In this document: in pieces, positions 25,353 through 35,508 of the stretch | Layout: each line of letters begins with the position of its first letter | How positions within the stretch are numbered: the stretch's first letter is position 1 | NCBI RefSeq assembly: GCF_016702655.1 | Contig: NZ_JADJDO010000001.1 | Location: 616,455-680,454 of the forward strand | From: Ideonella sp. | Lineage (GTDB): Bacteria; Pseudomonadota; Gammaproteobacteria; Burkholderiales; Burkholderiaceae_C | Reading direction: 5' to 3' | DNA: 64,000 nucleotides | The notes under the pieces: model-generated | What the model was told of the DNA's origin: nothing | Seen by the model: only the letters and a program-made list of their open reading frames with translations | Database searches by the model: none | Made by a program: the position numbers and the translations under genes

Positions 25353-26102
25353 CTAACTCATGTACATGCCGCCATTGACGTGCAGCTCGGTACCCGTCAC
25401 ATAGCCCGCCAGCGGCGACACGAGGAAGGTCACCGCGGCAGCCACCTCGTCGGCGCTGCCCAGGCGCCCGAGCGGGATCTGCGCCATCAGCGCCGCCCGT
25501 TGCGCATCGGGCAGGGCCTCGGTCATGTCGGTCGCGATGAAACCGGGCGCGACGCAGTTGACGGTGATGTTGCGGCTGCCGAGCTCGCGCGCCAGCGCGC
25601 GCGTCATGCCCGCGACGCCGGCCTTGGCTGCGGCGTAGTTGGCCTGACCGGCGTTGCCGCTCGCGCCAACGACCGAGGTGATGTTGACGATGCGGCCATG
25701 GCGCTGTTTCATCATCGGGCGGATCGCGGCGCGGCAGGCGCGAAAGACCGCCTTCAGGTTGGTGTCCTGCACCGCGTCCCAGTCGTCGTCCTTCATCCGC
25801 ATCGCGAGCGTGTCGCGCGTGATGCCGGCGTTGTTGACGAGCACGTGCAGGCCGCCCTCGGCCTTGACGATGGCGTCGATCGCAGCCTCGAGCGCGGCGC
25901 CGTCGGTCACGTCCAGGCAGATGCCGCGGCAGCCCTGGTACGCGCCGAGCGCAGCCGTGATCGTCGCCGCGCCGGCTTCGGTGGTGGCGGTGCCGACAAC
26001 GCGAAAGCCGGCGCTCGCCAGCGCGCTCGCGATCGCGGCGCCAATGCCCCGCGTGGCCCCGGTCACGAGCGCCACCTGGCGCTGCGCGATCTCTGCGCTC
26101 AC
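25353..26102 (-). CDS. fabG: 3-oxoacyl-ACP reductase
   Basis: A 249-residue short-chain dehydrogenase with NADPH-binding TGATRGIGAAIA (about 14-25), NNAGITRD, the Ser in ITSVVGASGNAGQ, YAAAKAG with catalytic Tyr and Lys, and PGFIATDMTE. It reduces 3-oxoacyl-ACP in each elongation round. The GTG start at 26102 overlaps the fabD stop (GTGA), indicating coupled translation. The open frame further upstream lies inside fabD. Confidence 0.96.
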   Translation of the reverse strand: MSAEIAQRQVALVTGATRGIGAAIASALASAGFRVVGTATTEAGAATITAALGAYQGCRGICLDVTDGAALEAAIDAIVKAEGGLHVLVNNAGITRDTLAMRMKDDDWDAVQDTNLKAVFRACRAAIRPMMKQRHGRIVNITSVVGASGNAGQANYAAAKAGVAGMTRALARELGSRNITVNCVAPGFIATDMTEALPDAQRAALMAQIPLGRLGSADEVAAAVTFLVSPLAGYVTGTELHVNGGMYMS

Positions 26103-27037
26103 GACAACAACGCCCGCGCTTCGGCGAGCGATTCCGGATCGAACACCATGGCCGTCACCGCGTCGCCATCGATGCGCTTGACCATGCCGGCGAGCACCTT
26201 GCCAGGGCCGCACTCGACGATGTGCGTCAAGCCCTGCGCGCGCAGGGCCTGCACGACTTCGACCCAGCGCACCGGCCCGAAAGCCTGGCGGTAGAGCGCA
26301 TCGCGGATACGCGCCGGGTCGGACTCGATGCGCACATCGACGTTGTTGATGACCGGGATCGCCGGTGCGCCAAGCGCCACCGTGGCGAGCCTCGCCTGCA
26401 GGCGCTCGGCGGCAGGCTTCATCAGGCTCGAGTGGAACGGTGCCGAGACGGGCAGCGACAGGGCGCGCTTGGCCCCCTTGGCCTTGAGCGCCACGCAGGC
26501 CTGCTCGACCCCGGCCTTGGTGCCTGCGATCACGGTCTGCCTGGGGTCGTTGAAGTTGACGGCTTCGACGACTTCGCCGCTCGCCGCCGCCACCTCGGCG
26601 CAGCCTGCCTGCACCGCCTGCGAGTCCAGACCGAGAATCGCGGCCATCGCCCCGATGCCTACCGGCACCGCCTCCTGCATCGCCTGGGCGCGAAACCGCA
26701 CCAGCGGCAGCGCGTCAGCGAGCGTCAGCACGCCCGCTGCGACGAGCGCGCTGTATTCGCCGAGCGAATGGCCGGCCACGAAAGCTGGCGCGAGGCCTGT
26801 CTCGGCCATCCAGGCGCGGTAGCAGGCGACGCCGGCGGCCAGCATCACAGGCTGGGTATGGGTCGTGAGGTCGAGTTGCTCCTTGGGTCCGGCGTGGATC
26901 AACGCCGCGACATCCTCGCCGAGGGCGGCCGACGCCTCGGCGAGCGTTGCCGCCACGGCCGGATGGGCGCCCCAGGCATCGAGCATGCCCACGGATTGCG
27001 AGCCCTGGCCCGGGAAGACGAATGCGAAGGCAGTCAT
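26099..27037 (-). CDS. fabD: Malonyl-CoA:ACP transacylase
   Basis: A 312-residue transacylase with FPGQGSQSVGM at the N-terminus, nucleophile Ser about 91 in GHSLGEYSAL and the catalytic His in SAPFHSSLM. It loads malonate onto ACP for the condensing enzymes. It lies between fabH and fabG in the conserved plsX-fabH-fabD-fabG-acpP-fabF order and overlaps fabG by 4 bases. Confidence 0.97.
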   Translation of the reverse strand: MTAFAFVFPGQGSQSVGMLDAWGAHPAVAATLAEASAALGEDVAALIHAGPKEQLDLTTHTQPVMLAAGVACYRAWMAETGLAPAFVAGHSLGEYSALVAAGVLTLADALPLVRFRAQAMQEAVPVGIGAMAAILGLDSQAVQAGCAEVAAASGEVVEAVNFNDPRQTVIAGTKAGVEQACVALKAKGAKRALSLPVSAPFHSSLMKPAAERLQARLATVALGAPAIPVINNVDVRIESDPARIRDALYRQAFGPVRWVEVVQALRAQGLTHIVECGPGKVLAGMVKRIDGDAVTAMVFDPESLAEARALLS

Positions 27038-27097
27038 GGGGTCGAGTTTCCTGTTCTGGTACGGTGCGCGCCCGCGACGGCGCGGGGCGCCGATGAC

Positions 27098-28090
27098 TCA
27101 GTAATCCAGCAGCACCGCGCCCCAGGTGAAGCCGCCGCCGACGCCCTCGAGCAGCAGCGTGTCGCCGCGCGCGACGCGGCCGCTGCGCACGGCGACATCG
27201 AGCGCGAGCGGAATCGACGCGGCCGAGGTGTTGCCGTGCTCGTCGACCGTGACCACGACCTTGTCCATGGCGAGCTTCAACTTGCGCGCCGTACCCTGCA
27301 TGATGCGCACGTTGGCCTGGTGCGGGATCAGCCAGTCGATATCGGCCTCGGTGCGGCCGGCCTTCTCGAGTACCGAGCGTGCCACCTTCTCGAGCACGTT
27401 GACGGCCAGCTTGAACACCGCCGGCCCATCCATCCTGAGCAGCGGCACGCCCTGTACATGGCCGCCGGACACCGTGCCCGGAACGCAAAGGATGCCGACA
27501 TGGCGCCCGTCGGCATGCAACTCGCTGGCGACGATGCCGGGCCTGTGGCTCGCTTCCAGCACCACTGCGCCCGCGCCGTCGCCGAACAGGACGCAGGTCG
27601 TGCGGTCGGTGAAGTCGAGGATGCGCGAGAAGACCTCGGCGCCGATCACGAGCGCCTTGTGTGCGGCGCCGGTCCGCAGCATCGCATCGGCCACCGCCAG
27701 CGCGTAGGTGAATCCGGAACAGACGGCCTGCACGTCGAAGGCCGCGCAGCCGTGGATGCCGAGCTTGTTCTGCACGATGCAGGCGGTGGACGGGAAGACC
27801 ATGTCGGGCGTCGAGGTCGCGACGATGATCAGGTCGATGTCCTGCGCCTTGCAGTGCGCAGTCTCGAGCGCCTGGCGCGCCGCGCGCACGGCAAGATCGC
27901 TGCAGGGCACGCCGTCGTCGGCGAAGTGGCGCGCCCGGATGCCGGTGCGCTCGACGATCCACTCGTCGGAGGTCGCGATGCCCTGCGCCGCGAGCTGGCG
28001 CGCGAGATCGGCATTGGTCAGGCGGCGAGACGGCAGATACCCGCCGGTGCCGGCAATGCGAGAGTAGCGGGGTTTCAGCGAGGCTGTCAT
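27098..28090 (-). CDS. fabH: 3-oxoacyl-ACP synthase III (KAS III)
   Basis: A 330-residue initiating condensing enzyme with Cys about 124 in QAVCSGFTYAL, His in IPHQANVRIM and Asn in GNTSAASIP. It joins acetyl-CoA and malonyl-ACP to begin fatty acid synthesis. Its ATG at 28090 overlaps the plsX stop (ATGA). A spacer of 60 bases separates it from fabD. Confidence 0.97.
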   Translation of the reverse strand: MTASLKPRYSRIAGTGGYLPSRRLTNADLARQLAAQGIATSDEWIVERTGIRARHFADDGVPCSDLAVRAARQALETAHCKAQDIDLIIVATSTPDMVFPSTACIVQNKLGIHGCAAFDVQAVCSGFTYALAVADAMLRTGAAHKALVIGAEVFSRILDFTDRTTCVLFGDGAGAVVLEASHRPGIVASELHADGRHVGILCVPGTVSGGHVQGVPLLRMDGPAVFKLAVNVLEKVARSVLEKAGRTEADIDWLIPHQANVRIMQGTARKLKLAMDKVVVTVDEHGNTSAASIPLALDVAVRSGRVARGDTLLLEGVGGGFTWGAVLLDY

Positions 28091-29187
28091 GCGGCAAAGC
28101 TCAGATCCGGATCCGGCGCCTGGGCGATCGGGGCCGCCGGCAAGGCCTGCAGCGTGTCCTGGATGCGCGCGTGCACCCTCTCCAGCAGACCGTTGCGGGC
28201 TGCATCATATGCGCGATGCAAGGCCTGCTCGAAGGCGAACGCGTCCGCCGAGCCATGGCTCTTGAACACCAGGCCGCGCAGGCCGAGCAGCGCCGCGCCG
28301 TTGTAGCGCCGCGGATCGACGCGGGCCTTGAAATGCCTGAGCACCGGCAGCGCCGCGAATGCGGCAAACCTGGCGTAGGCGTTGCGCGTGAACTCCTGGC
28401 GGATGAATTCGGACAGCATGGTCGCCAGGCCTTCGGAGGCCTTGAGCACGACGTTGCCGACGAATCCGTCGCAGACGACGACGTCGGTCGTGCCCTTGTA
28501 GATGTCGTTGCCCTCGACGTTGCCATGGAAATTGAGCAATCCGTGGCTGGCGGCGCGGCGCAGCAGCTCGGCCGCCTGCTTGATCGTCTCGCTGCCCTTG
28601 ATCGCCTCCTCGCCGATGTTGAGCAGACCGACGGTCGGGTCGGGCCGCCCTTCGACCGCGGCCGCGAGCGCGCTGCCCATCAGCGCAAACTGGAGCAGGT
28701 GTTCGGCGCTGCAATCGACGTTGGCGCCCAGGTCGAGCATGGTCGTGAAGGCGTCGCGTTCGTTCGGCAACGCGTAGGCGATTGCCGGGCGGTCGATGCC
28801 GTCGATGGTCTTCAGGAGATACCGCGACAACGCCATCAAGGCCCCGGTGTTGCCCGCCGAGACGCAGGCATCGGCGACCGCATGCCCACCGACGTCGGGC
28901 TTGAGCTGGGCAATGGCCAGCCGCATCGACGAGTCCTTCTTGCGGCGCAGCGCCAGTTCCACCGGGTCGTGCATCTCGACGACCTCGGTCGCGGCGACGA
29001 CGCTGCAGCGCGGCCACGCTGCCGCTGCAGCCAGTGCCTCGGCGCGCCCGACGAGGATCAGTTCGGCCGCGGGATAGGCGTCGAGGAAGGCGCGGCAAGC
29101 CGGCAACGTGACCTTGGGCCCGTGATCGCCGCCCATGCAGTCGACCGCCAGCCGCACGCGCCGAGCCGATTCTTGCGGCAGGCTCAT
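28087..29187 (-). CDS. plsX: Phosphate acyltransferase PlsX
   Basis: A 366-residue enzyme that converts acyl-ACP to acyl-phosphate, feeding PlsY in phospholipid synthesis. The N-terminal VDCMGGDHGP motif, SAGNTGALMA, LGANVDCSAEHL and the C-terminal YNGAALLGLRGLV are family features. The ATG at 29187 (MSLPQES) gives family length; the frame is open to 29955 across rpmF and beyond but without homology. It follows rpmF by 166 bases. Confidence 0.96.
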   Translation of the reverse strand: MSLPQESARRVRLAVDCMGGDHGPKVTLPACRAFLDAYPAAELILVGRAEALAAAAAWPRCSVVAATEVVEMHDPVELALRRKKDSSMRLAIAQLKPDVGGHAVADACVSAGNTGALMALSRYLLKTIDGIDRPAIAYALPNERDAFTTMLDLGANVDCSAEHLLQFALMGSALAAAVEGRPDPTVGLLNIGEEAIKGSETIKQAAELLRRAASHGLLNFHGNVEGNDIYKGTTDVVVCDGFVGNVVLKASEGLATMLSEFIRQEFTRNAYARFAAFAALPVLRHFKARVDPRRYNGAALLGLRGLVFKSHGSADAFAFEQALHRAYDAARNGLLERVHARIQDTLQALPAAPIAQAPDPDLSFAA

Positions 29188-29353
29188 GGTCGCGCTCGCT
29201 GAGATCGCTTCGTGCGGAGCATGGCGAGCTTCGCCCTTGGATCGTCCTTGCGGGCTCACCAGGTCCTGCCGCGACAAGCCGCTGAAACCGATGCCGTTCC
29301 GCGCACGAACACAGCGCACGAAGGCGGCTGCGCGCGCTCGCGCGCTTGCCGGT

Positions 29354-29536
29354 TCAGGCGTCGGCCTTGGTCTTGAGGACCTTGCGACCGCGGTAGAAGC
29401 CGTTCGGGCTGATCTGATGCCGCAGGTGCACTTCGCCCGTGGTGGGCTCGATCGCGATGCCCGGCGTGGGCAACGCGTTGTGCGAACGGTGCATGCCGCG
29501 CTTGGACGGCGACTTCTTGTTCTGTTGGACGGCCAT
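29354..29536 (-). CDS. rpmF: 50S ribosomal protein L32
   Basis: A 60-residue basic protein starting MAVQQNKKSPSKRGMHRSHN, the standard L32 N-terminus, and ending with HLRHQISPNGFYRGRKVL. The Cys pairs of the zinc-binding form are absent, as in many proteobacteria. An AGGAG-like site lies just upstream. It normally follows the DUF177 gene closely. Here 433 bases with a MITE-like element separate them. Confidence 0.97.
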   Translation of the reverse strand: MAVQQNKKSPSKRGMHRSHNALPTPGIAIEPTTGEVHLRHQISPNGFYRGRKVLKTKADA

Positions 29537-29969
29537 GGGGTTCTCCTAGGGAATCGGCAGGCGCCGGTGATGACGCCGCCGGCCGATCTCGCAGGCGCAG
29601 TCGGCACTGCCCTGGGTTGACGACTTGTTGAAGGCAGGCAGTGGCCTGCGAAAAGCTTCGAATTGTAGCATTCGGCCGCCTTGTCCCTGCGGCCTGCCGC
29701 CCGGAGCCTGTCGGGCTTTGGGTTGGGCCCGCGCCGGGGTGAGTTTCGCTGCCAGACGAGGCGCCGGCGAGGCCGTGTGGCTGGCCCCCACAACGAGCCG
29801 GCAACGATGGATGGCGGCGAAAATCGCCCCGGCCCTTCGGGTTGGGCCTGCAAGGGGGCGCATGCGTCGTTGCAAATGCTCGCCGGGTATGCAACCCGAC
29901 TGCGCTTTGCGCCTAGCCCGCGCCCCCTTGCATGCCCAACGCGGGCCCAACCCAAAGCCCGACAGGCTC
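29537..29969. other. 433-base spacer between DUF177 gene and rpmF
   Basis: No gene. The right 268 bases (29703-29970) are a self-contained inverted-repeat element. The left 166 bases (29537-29702) must carry any rpmF promoter, and an AATTGTAG stretch near 29660 is the only AT-rich spot. Confidence 0.6.
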
Positions 29970-29970
29970 C
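29703..29970. mobile_element. MITE-like element with 31-bp perfect terminal inverted repeats
   Basis: The ends 29703-29733 and 29940-29970 are exact reverse complements over 31 bp, beginning GGAGCCTGTCGGGC. Just inside the right end, a second inverted pair (29842-29861 with 29920-29939) matches at 19 of 20 positions, and a GTTGCA/TGCAAC pair lies within that loop. GGGTTGGGCC recurs four times counting both strands. It has no coding capacity. It ends exactly in the stop codon of the DUF177 gene. No clear target-site duplication was seen. Confidence 0.6.
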
Positions 29971-30527
29971 TAGTGTCGCGCCTTCTTCTGCAGGTCCGCC
30001 AGCACCGCGAATGGGCTCGCCGCGACCACGGCCTCATCGCGCGCCGGTGCCGCAGCGGCCAGCAGCGGCACCGGGCAGACGTCGTGCCGCGGAACGATGG
30101 GCAGCGCCAGCACGAGTTCGTCTTCGGCCAATGCGTGCAGATCGAAGCTGCGCGCGCTCGCCAGCACGTCTTCCTCCAGCTCGGCGTCGAGCGCCGCAGC
30201 CTGGGCCTCACCCGCGACGAAACGAAAGCGCCGTTGCACCGCGAGCGGCGTCTCGACCACTCCCAGGCAACGCTGACAGGTCAGCTTCAGGCTCGTGTGC
30301 AGGCTCAGGCGCAACCAGGTCTGCTCCTCGCCACCCGCGCGGCGCGTCTCGCCCTGCGCGTCCCAGACCACCCGGTCGGCCATCTGCGGCCGACCTTCGG
30401 GATGGCAGGATTCGGCCAGCCGCTCCATGCCGTCGAGCGGCCACTCGCCCTGAAGCCGCGCGCCGTCGCGCGCGAAACGCTCGACGTCGAGACGCAGCGG
30501 ATCGTGGGGTCGCGAAGAGCTGGCCAT
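29970..30527 (-). CDS. yceD: DUF177/YceD family protein
   Basis: A 185-residue protein of the YceD family, always encoded next to rpmF. It shows the LTCQRCLG Cys pair near the middle and the acidic C-terminal EDELVLALPIVPRH with a following Cys. The family is implicated in 23S rRNA or large-subunit production, but its exact role is unclear. The ATG at 30527 gives family length. The TAG stop shares a base with the end of the inverted-repeat element that now separates it from rpmF. Confidence 0.88.
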   Translation of the reverse strand: MASSSRPHDPLRLDVERFARDGARLQGEWPLDGMERLAESCHPEGRPQMADRVVWDAQGETRRAGGEEQTWLRLSLHTSLKLTCQRCLGVVETPLAVQRRFRFVAGEAQAAALDAELEEDVLASARSFDLHALAEDELVLALPIVPRHDVCPVPLLAAAAPARDEAVVAASPFAVLADLQKKARH

Positions 30528-30569
30528 GGCCAGGGCAGTGTAAGCCGCAGGCGCGGCGACAATCCGGCC

Positions 30570-31166
30570 ATGCGTGAACCGGCTCCTGCACTGATCCTTG
30601 CCTCGACCTCGCGCTACCGTCAGGAATTGCTGGCCCGATTGCGGATTCCGTTTGCGGTCCAGGCGCCCGATGTCGACGAAGCACCCCTGCCCGGCGAAGC
30701 GCCAGCCGCGCTCGCCCAGCGCCTGGCGCTGCACAAGGCGCGCGCGGTGGCGCAACGTCATCCCGACGCCCTCGTGATCGGCTCGGACCAGGTGGCCGAG
30801 CTCGACGGCCAGGCCATCGGCAAGCCCGGCACGCACGAACGCGCGCTGGCTCAGTTGCGCGCGATGAGCGGGCGCTGCGTCACCTTCCACACCGCAGTCG
30901 CGGTGCTGCGGCTCGCGACAGGTTACGAAGCCCAGGCGCTGGTGCCGGTGACGGTGCGCGTGCGATCGTTGACGGAGTCCGAGATCGAGCACTATCTGCG
31001 CACCGAGCAACCCTATGACTGCGCTGGCAGCGCCAAGGCCGAGACGCTGGGCATTGCCCTGCTCGAGGCGATCGAGTCCGACGACCCGACGGCCCTCGTC
31101 GGCCTGCCGCTGATCCGCACCTGCGCGATGCTGCGCGCGGGCGGTCTCGATCCGTTGCGGCCATGA
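30570..31166 (+). CDS. Maf-family nucleotide pyrophosphatase (YceF-like)
   Basis: A 198-residue Maf protein beginning LILASTSRYRQELLARL, with the VIGSDQVAELDG catalytic region and GKPGTHERALAQLRAMSG. Maf enzymes hydrolyse modified or canonical NTPs. Its place divergent from the yceD-rpmF pair matches E. coli yceF, the 7-methyl-GTP pyrophosphatase, so that subfamily is likely. The stop overlaps the start of the following gene (ATGA). Confidence 0.9.
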   Translation: MREPAPALILASTSRYRQELLARLRIPFAVQAPDVDEAPLPGEAPAALAQRLALHKARAVAQRHPDALVIGSDQVAELDGQAIGKPGTHERALAQLRAMSGRCVTFHTAVAVLRLATGYEAQALVPVTVRVRSLTESEIEHYLRTEQPYDCAGSAKAETLGIALLEAIESDDPTALVGLPLIRTCAMLRAGGLDPLRP

Positions 31167-31954
31167 CCGTTGCCGTCGGCCGCCTGTTCCTCGTGCCGAC
31201 GCCGCTCGACTTCGGCGTCGGTGACGCCCTCGCAGCGGCCGACATTCAGGAGTCCCTGCCCCTGGGCGTGATCCGCCAGGCTGCGGGCCTGTCGCACTGG
31301 GTGGCCGAGAACGCGCGCTCGGCGCGTGCATTCCTCAAGCGCGTGGGCGCGATCGTGCCGCTGGCGCAGCCGATGCAGGCGATCCACATTGCCGAGTTGC
31401 CGCGGCCGCCCAAGGGAAGAGAGGCCGGCGGCCGACTTGCCGCCATCGACCTTGCGCCACTGCTCGCGCCGGCGCTGCAGGGCCTCGACATCGGCCTCGT
31501 CTCCGAGGCCGGGCTGCCGGCGGTCGCCGACCCGGGCGCGGCGCTCGTCCGGCGTGCCCATGAACTCGGCATACCGGTGACGCCCTTGCCCGGCGCCAGC
31601 GCCTTGCTGCTCGCCCTGGCGGCGAGCGGCCTGAACGGCCAGGCGTTTGCCTTTGTCGGCTACCTCCCGCAGGAGGCCGGCGCACGCGCGGCGCGCGCGC
31701 GCGAACTCGAAGCGCTGTCGCGCCGGAACGGGCAGGCGCAGCTGATGATCGAGACTCCGTATCGCAACCAGGCGCTGCTCGACGCGCTCGTCGCGACGCT
31801 GCAACCGACGACGCGCCTGGCGGCCAGTTGCGGCCTTACCCTGGCGTCGGGATGGACCCGCAGCGACGCGGTATCGACGTGGCGCGCACGCCCGGGCAGA
31901 TTGCCAACCGATGTGCCTGCCGTCTTCGCGCTGCAGGCCGAACGAACTGCCTGA
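31163..31954 (+). CDS. SAM-dependent methyltransferase, tetrapyrrole methylase family (RsmI-like paralogue)
   Basis: A 263-residue protein of the tetrapyrrole methylase fold. It shows FLVPTPLDFG at the start, VSEAGLPAVADPGAALVRRAHE and VTPLPGASALLLALAASG in the SAM-binding part, and FVGYLPQEAG. This resembles RsmI, which 2'-O-methylates 16S rRNA, but the N-terminal GTPIGN-type motif is replaced by PTPLDFG. It therefore looks like the shorter paralogue found beside maf in Burkholderiales. The substrate is unknown. It is coupled to maf by a 4-base overlap. Confidence 0.8.
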   Translation: MTVAVGRLFLVPTPLDFGVGDALAAADIQESLPLGVIRQAAGLSHWVAENARSARAFLKRVGAIVPLAQPMQAIHIAELPRPPKGREAGGRLAAIDLAPLLAPALQGLDIGLVSEAGLPAVADPGAALVRRAHELGIPVTPLPGASALLLALAASGLNGQAFAFVGYLPQEAGARAARARELEALSRRNGQAQLMIETPYRNQALLDALVATLQPTTRLAASCGLTLASGWTRSDAVSTWRARPGRLPTDVPAVFALQAERTA

Positions 31955-31956
31955 AG

Positions 31957-33435
<1,479 letters not shown>

Positions 33436-33535
33436 GAAGTAATTATCGCCCGCCCGAAGCCTGCGCGCGTGGCGTTGGAGTCGCGCCACTAGAATCCTCG
33501 GCTGCCTCGAATCGAAACAGAGAGAAGACGACGCA

Positions 33536-34594
33536 ATGATCCTCGTCACGGGCGGCGCCGGCTTCATCGGCGCAAATTTCGTGCTCGACTGGCTGGCAGC
33601 CGTTGGCGAGCCCGTCGTCAACCTCGACGCGCTGACCTACGCCGGCAATCTGCGCAGCCTTGCGCCACTGCAGGGCGACGCGCGGCATGTGTTCGTGCAG
33701 GGCGACATCACCGACCGGCCCTTGCTCGACCGGCTGCTCGCGCAGCACCGGCCGCGCGCCGTCGTGCACTTCGCGGCCGAGAGCCATGTCGACCGCAGCA
33801 TTCACGGCCCGGCGGCCTTCGTGCGCACCAATGTCGAGGGCACGTTCACGCTGCTCGAGGCTGCACGCGCGCACTGGGGCGCGCTGCCTGCCGGCGAGAA
33901 GCAGGCCTTTCGCTTCCACCATGTCTCGACCGACGAGGTCTACGGGTCCTTGAACGCCACCGAGCCGGCGTTCACCGAATCCCATCCGTTCGCGCCCAAC
34001 AGCCCGTACTCGGCAAGCAAGGCCGCCGCTGACCACCTTGTGCGCGCGTGGCATCACACCTACGGCCTGCCGGTGCTCACGACGAACTGCTCCAACAACT
34101 ACGGGCCGCTGCATTTCCCCGAGAAGCTGATCCCGCTGATGATCGTCAACGCGCTGAGCGGACGGCCGCTGCCGGTCTACGGCGACGGCATGAACGTGCG
34201 CGACTGGCTCTATGTCGGCGACCATTGCGCAGCGATCCGCGAAGTGCTGGCGCGCGGCCACATCGGCGAGACCTACAACATCGGCGGTTGCAACGAGATG
34301 CCCAACATCGAGATCGTGCGCGCGGTCTGCGCGCTGCTCGACGAATTGCGCCCCGACCCTGCGGGCAGCTACGCGCGCCTGATCACCTACGTCACCGACC
34401 GCCCGGGCCACGACCGGCGCTATGCCATCGACGCACGCAAGATCGAGCGCGAACTTGGCTGGCGGCCGGCCGAGACCTTTGCCACGGGCATCCGCAAGAC
34501 GGTGCGCTGGTATCTCGACCATCCCGACTGGGTGGCCGACGTGCAGAGCGGCGCCTATCGCGACTGGGTCTCGGCCAACTACGCCGCCCGATGA
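33536..34594 (+). CDS. rfbB: dTDP-glucose 4,6-dehydratase
   Basis: A 352-residue extended SDR with NAD-binding TGGAGFIGANF (about 5-15), STDE (about 131-134) and the YSASK catalytic Tyr158/Lys162. FHHVSTDEVYGSL and NNYGPLHFPEKLIP are family-specific. It is the second step of dTDP-L-rhamnose synthesis. AGAGAGAAG lies upstream of the ATG at 33536. It is the first gene of rfbBDAC, divergent from the helicase across 100 bases; a TAGAAT box at 33490-33495 is a possible -10. Confidence 0.97.
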   Translation: MILVTGGAGFIGANFVLDWLAAVGEPVVNLDALTYAGNLRSLAPLQGDARHVFVQGDITDRPLLDRLLAQHRPRAVVHFAAESHVDRSIHGPAAFVRTNVEGTFTLLEAARAHWGALPAGEKQAFRFHHVSTDEVYGSLNATEPAFTESHPFAPNSPYSASKAAADHLVRAWHHTYGLPVLTTNCSNNYGPLHFPEKLIPLMIVNALSGRPLPVYGDGMNVRDWLYVGDHCAAIREVLARGHIGETYNIGGCNEMPNIEIVRAVCALLDELRPDPAGSYARLITYVTDRPGHDRRYAIDARKIERELGWRPAETFATGIRKTVRWYLDHPDWVADVQSGAYRDWVSANYAAR

Positions 34595-35490
34595 AGATCC
34601 TGCTGCTGGGCAAGAACGGCCAGGTCGGCTGGGAACTGCAGCGTGCGCTGGCGCCGCTGGGCGACCTGGTTGCGCTCGACTTCGACAGCCCCGGCCCGCA
34701 CCGAGCCGACTTCACGCAGCCCGAAACGCTCGCCGCCACCGTGCGCGCGCTCGCGCCCCAGGTGATCGTCAACGCCGCGGCGCACACCGCGGTCGACAAG
34801 GCCGAGTCGGAGCCCGACCTCGTGCACCGCATCAACGCCGCCGCGCCGGCCGTTCTGGCGCGCGAGGCGGCAGCGCTCGGCGCGTGGCTGGTGCACTACA
34901 GCACCGACTATGTCTTCGACGGCAGCGGCAGCGCACCCTGGGTCGAGGATGCGCCTGCCGGGCCGCTCTCCGTCTATGGCCGGACCAAGCTCGACGGCGA
35001 GAACGGGATCCGCGCGAGCGATTGCGCGCACCTGATCCTGCGTACGAGCTGGGTCTATGCGGCGCGCGGCGGCAACTTCGCGCGCACCATGCTGCGCCTC
35101 GCGGCCGAGCGCGACAGCCTCTCGGTGATCGCCGACCAGGTCGGCGCGCCCACCGGTGCGGAGCTCCTCGCGGACGTGACGGCGCATGCGCTGCGCAGCG
35201 CGATCGCCAATCCGGGCCTGGCCGGCACCTATCACGCCGCAGCCGCCGGCGAGACGAGCTGGCACGGCTATGCCTGCCATGTGATCGAGTTTGCGCGCGC
35301 CGCCGGACAGACGATCCGGGTCAAGCCTCAGCGCATCGAGCCCATCGCGACGACCGCCTACCCGACGCCCGCCCGGCGGCCGCTCAACTCGCGCCTGGAC
35401 ACGCGCAAGTTGCGCAATGCATTCGGCCTGACGCTGCCCGACTGGCGCACAGGCGTCGAGCGCATGCTGAGCGAAGTGCTGGGCACCTGA
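34591..35490 (+). CDS. rfbD: dTDP-4-dehydrorhamnose reductase
   Basis: A 299-residue SDR with LLLGKNGQVGWEL at the N-terminus, NAAAHTAVDKAE, YSTDYVFDG and the catalytic YGRTK (Tyr about 129, Lys about 133). It performs the last step of dTDP-L-rhamnose synthesis. The start overlaps the rfbB stop by 4 bases. The long open frame beginning at 34048 is only a run-on through rfbB. Confidence 0.96.
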   Translation: MKILLLGKNGQVGWELQRALAPLGDLVALDFDSPGPHRADFTQPETLAATVRALAPQVIVNAAAHTAVDKAESEPDLVHRINAAAPAVLAREAAALGAWLVHYSTDYVFDGSGSAPWVEDAPAGPLSVYGRTKLDGENGIRASDCAHLILRTSWVYAARGGNFARTMLRLAAERDSLSVIADQVGAPTGAELLADVTAHALRSAIANPGLAGTYHAAAAGETSWHGYACHVIEFARAAGQTIRVKPQRIEPIATTAYPTPARRPLNSRLDTRKLRNAFGLTLPDWRTGVERMLSEVLGT

Positions 35491-35508
35491 AGTCGAAGAA
35501 CCGAAACC

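Noticed and set aside
31400..31432. A second repeat insertion inside the RsmI-like methyltransferase gene
   Set aside because: The CCCAAGGG and GGCCGGCGGCC bases look similar to the repeats, but ELPRPPKG at this point is plausible native sequence, so the evidence is too weak.
33436..33535. A confident divergent promoter pair between the helicase and rfbB
   Set aside because: Only isolated -10-like boxes (TAGAAT on +, GATAAT on -) are seen, without matching -35 elements.
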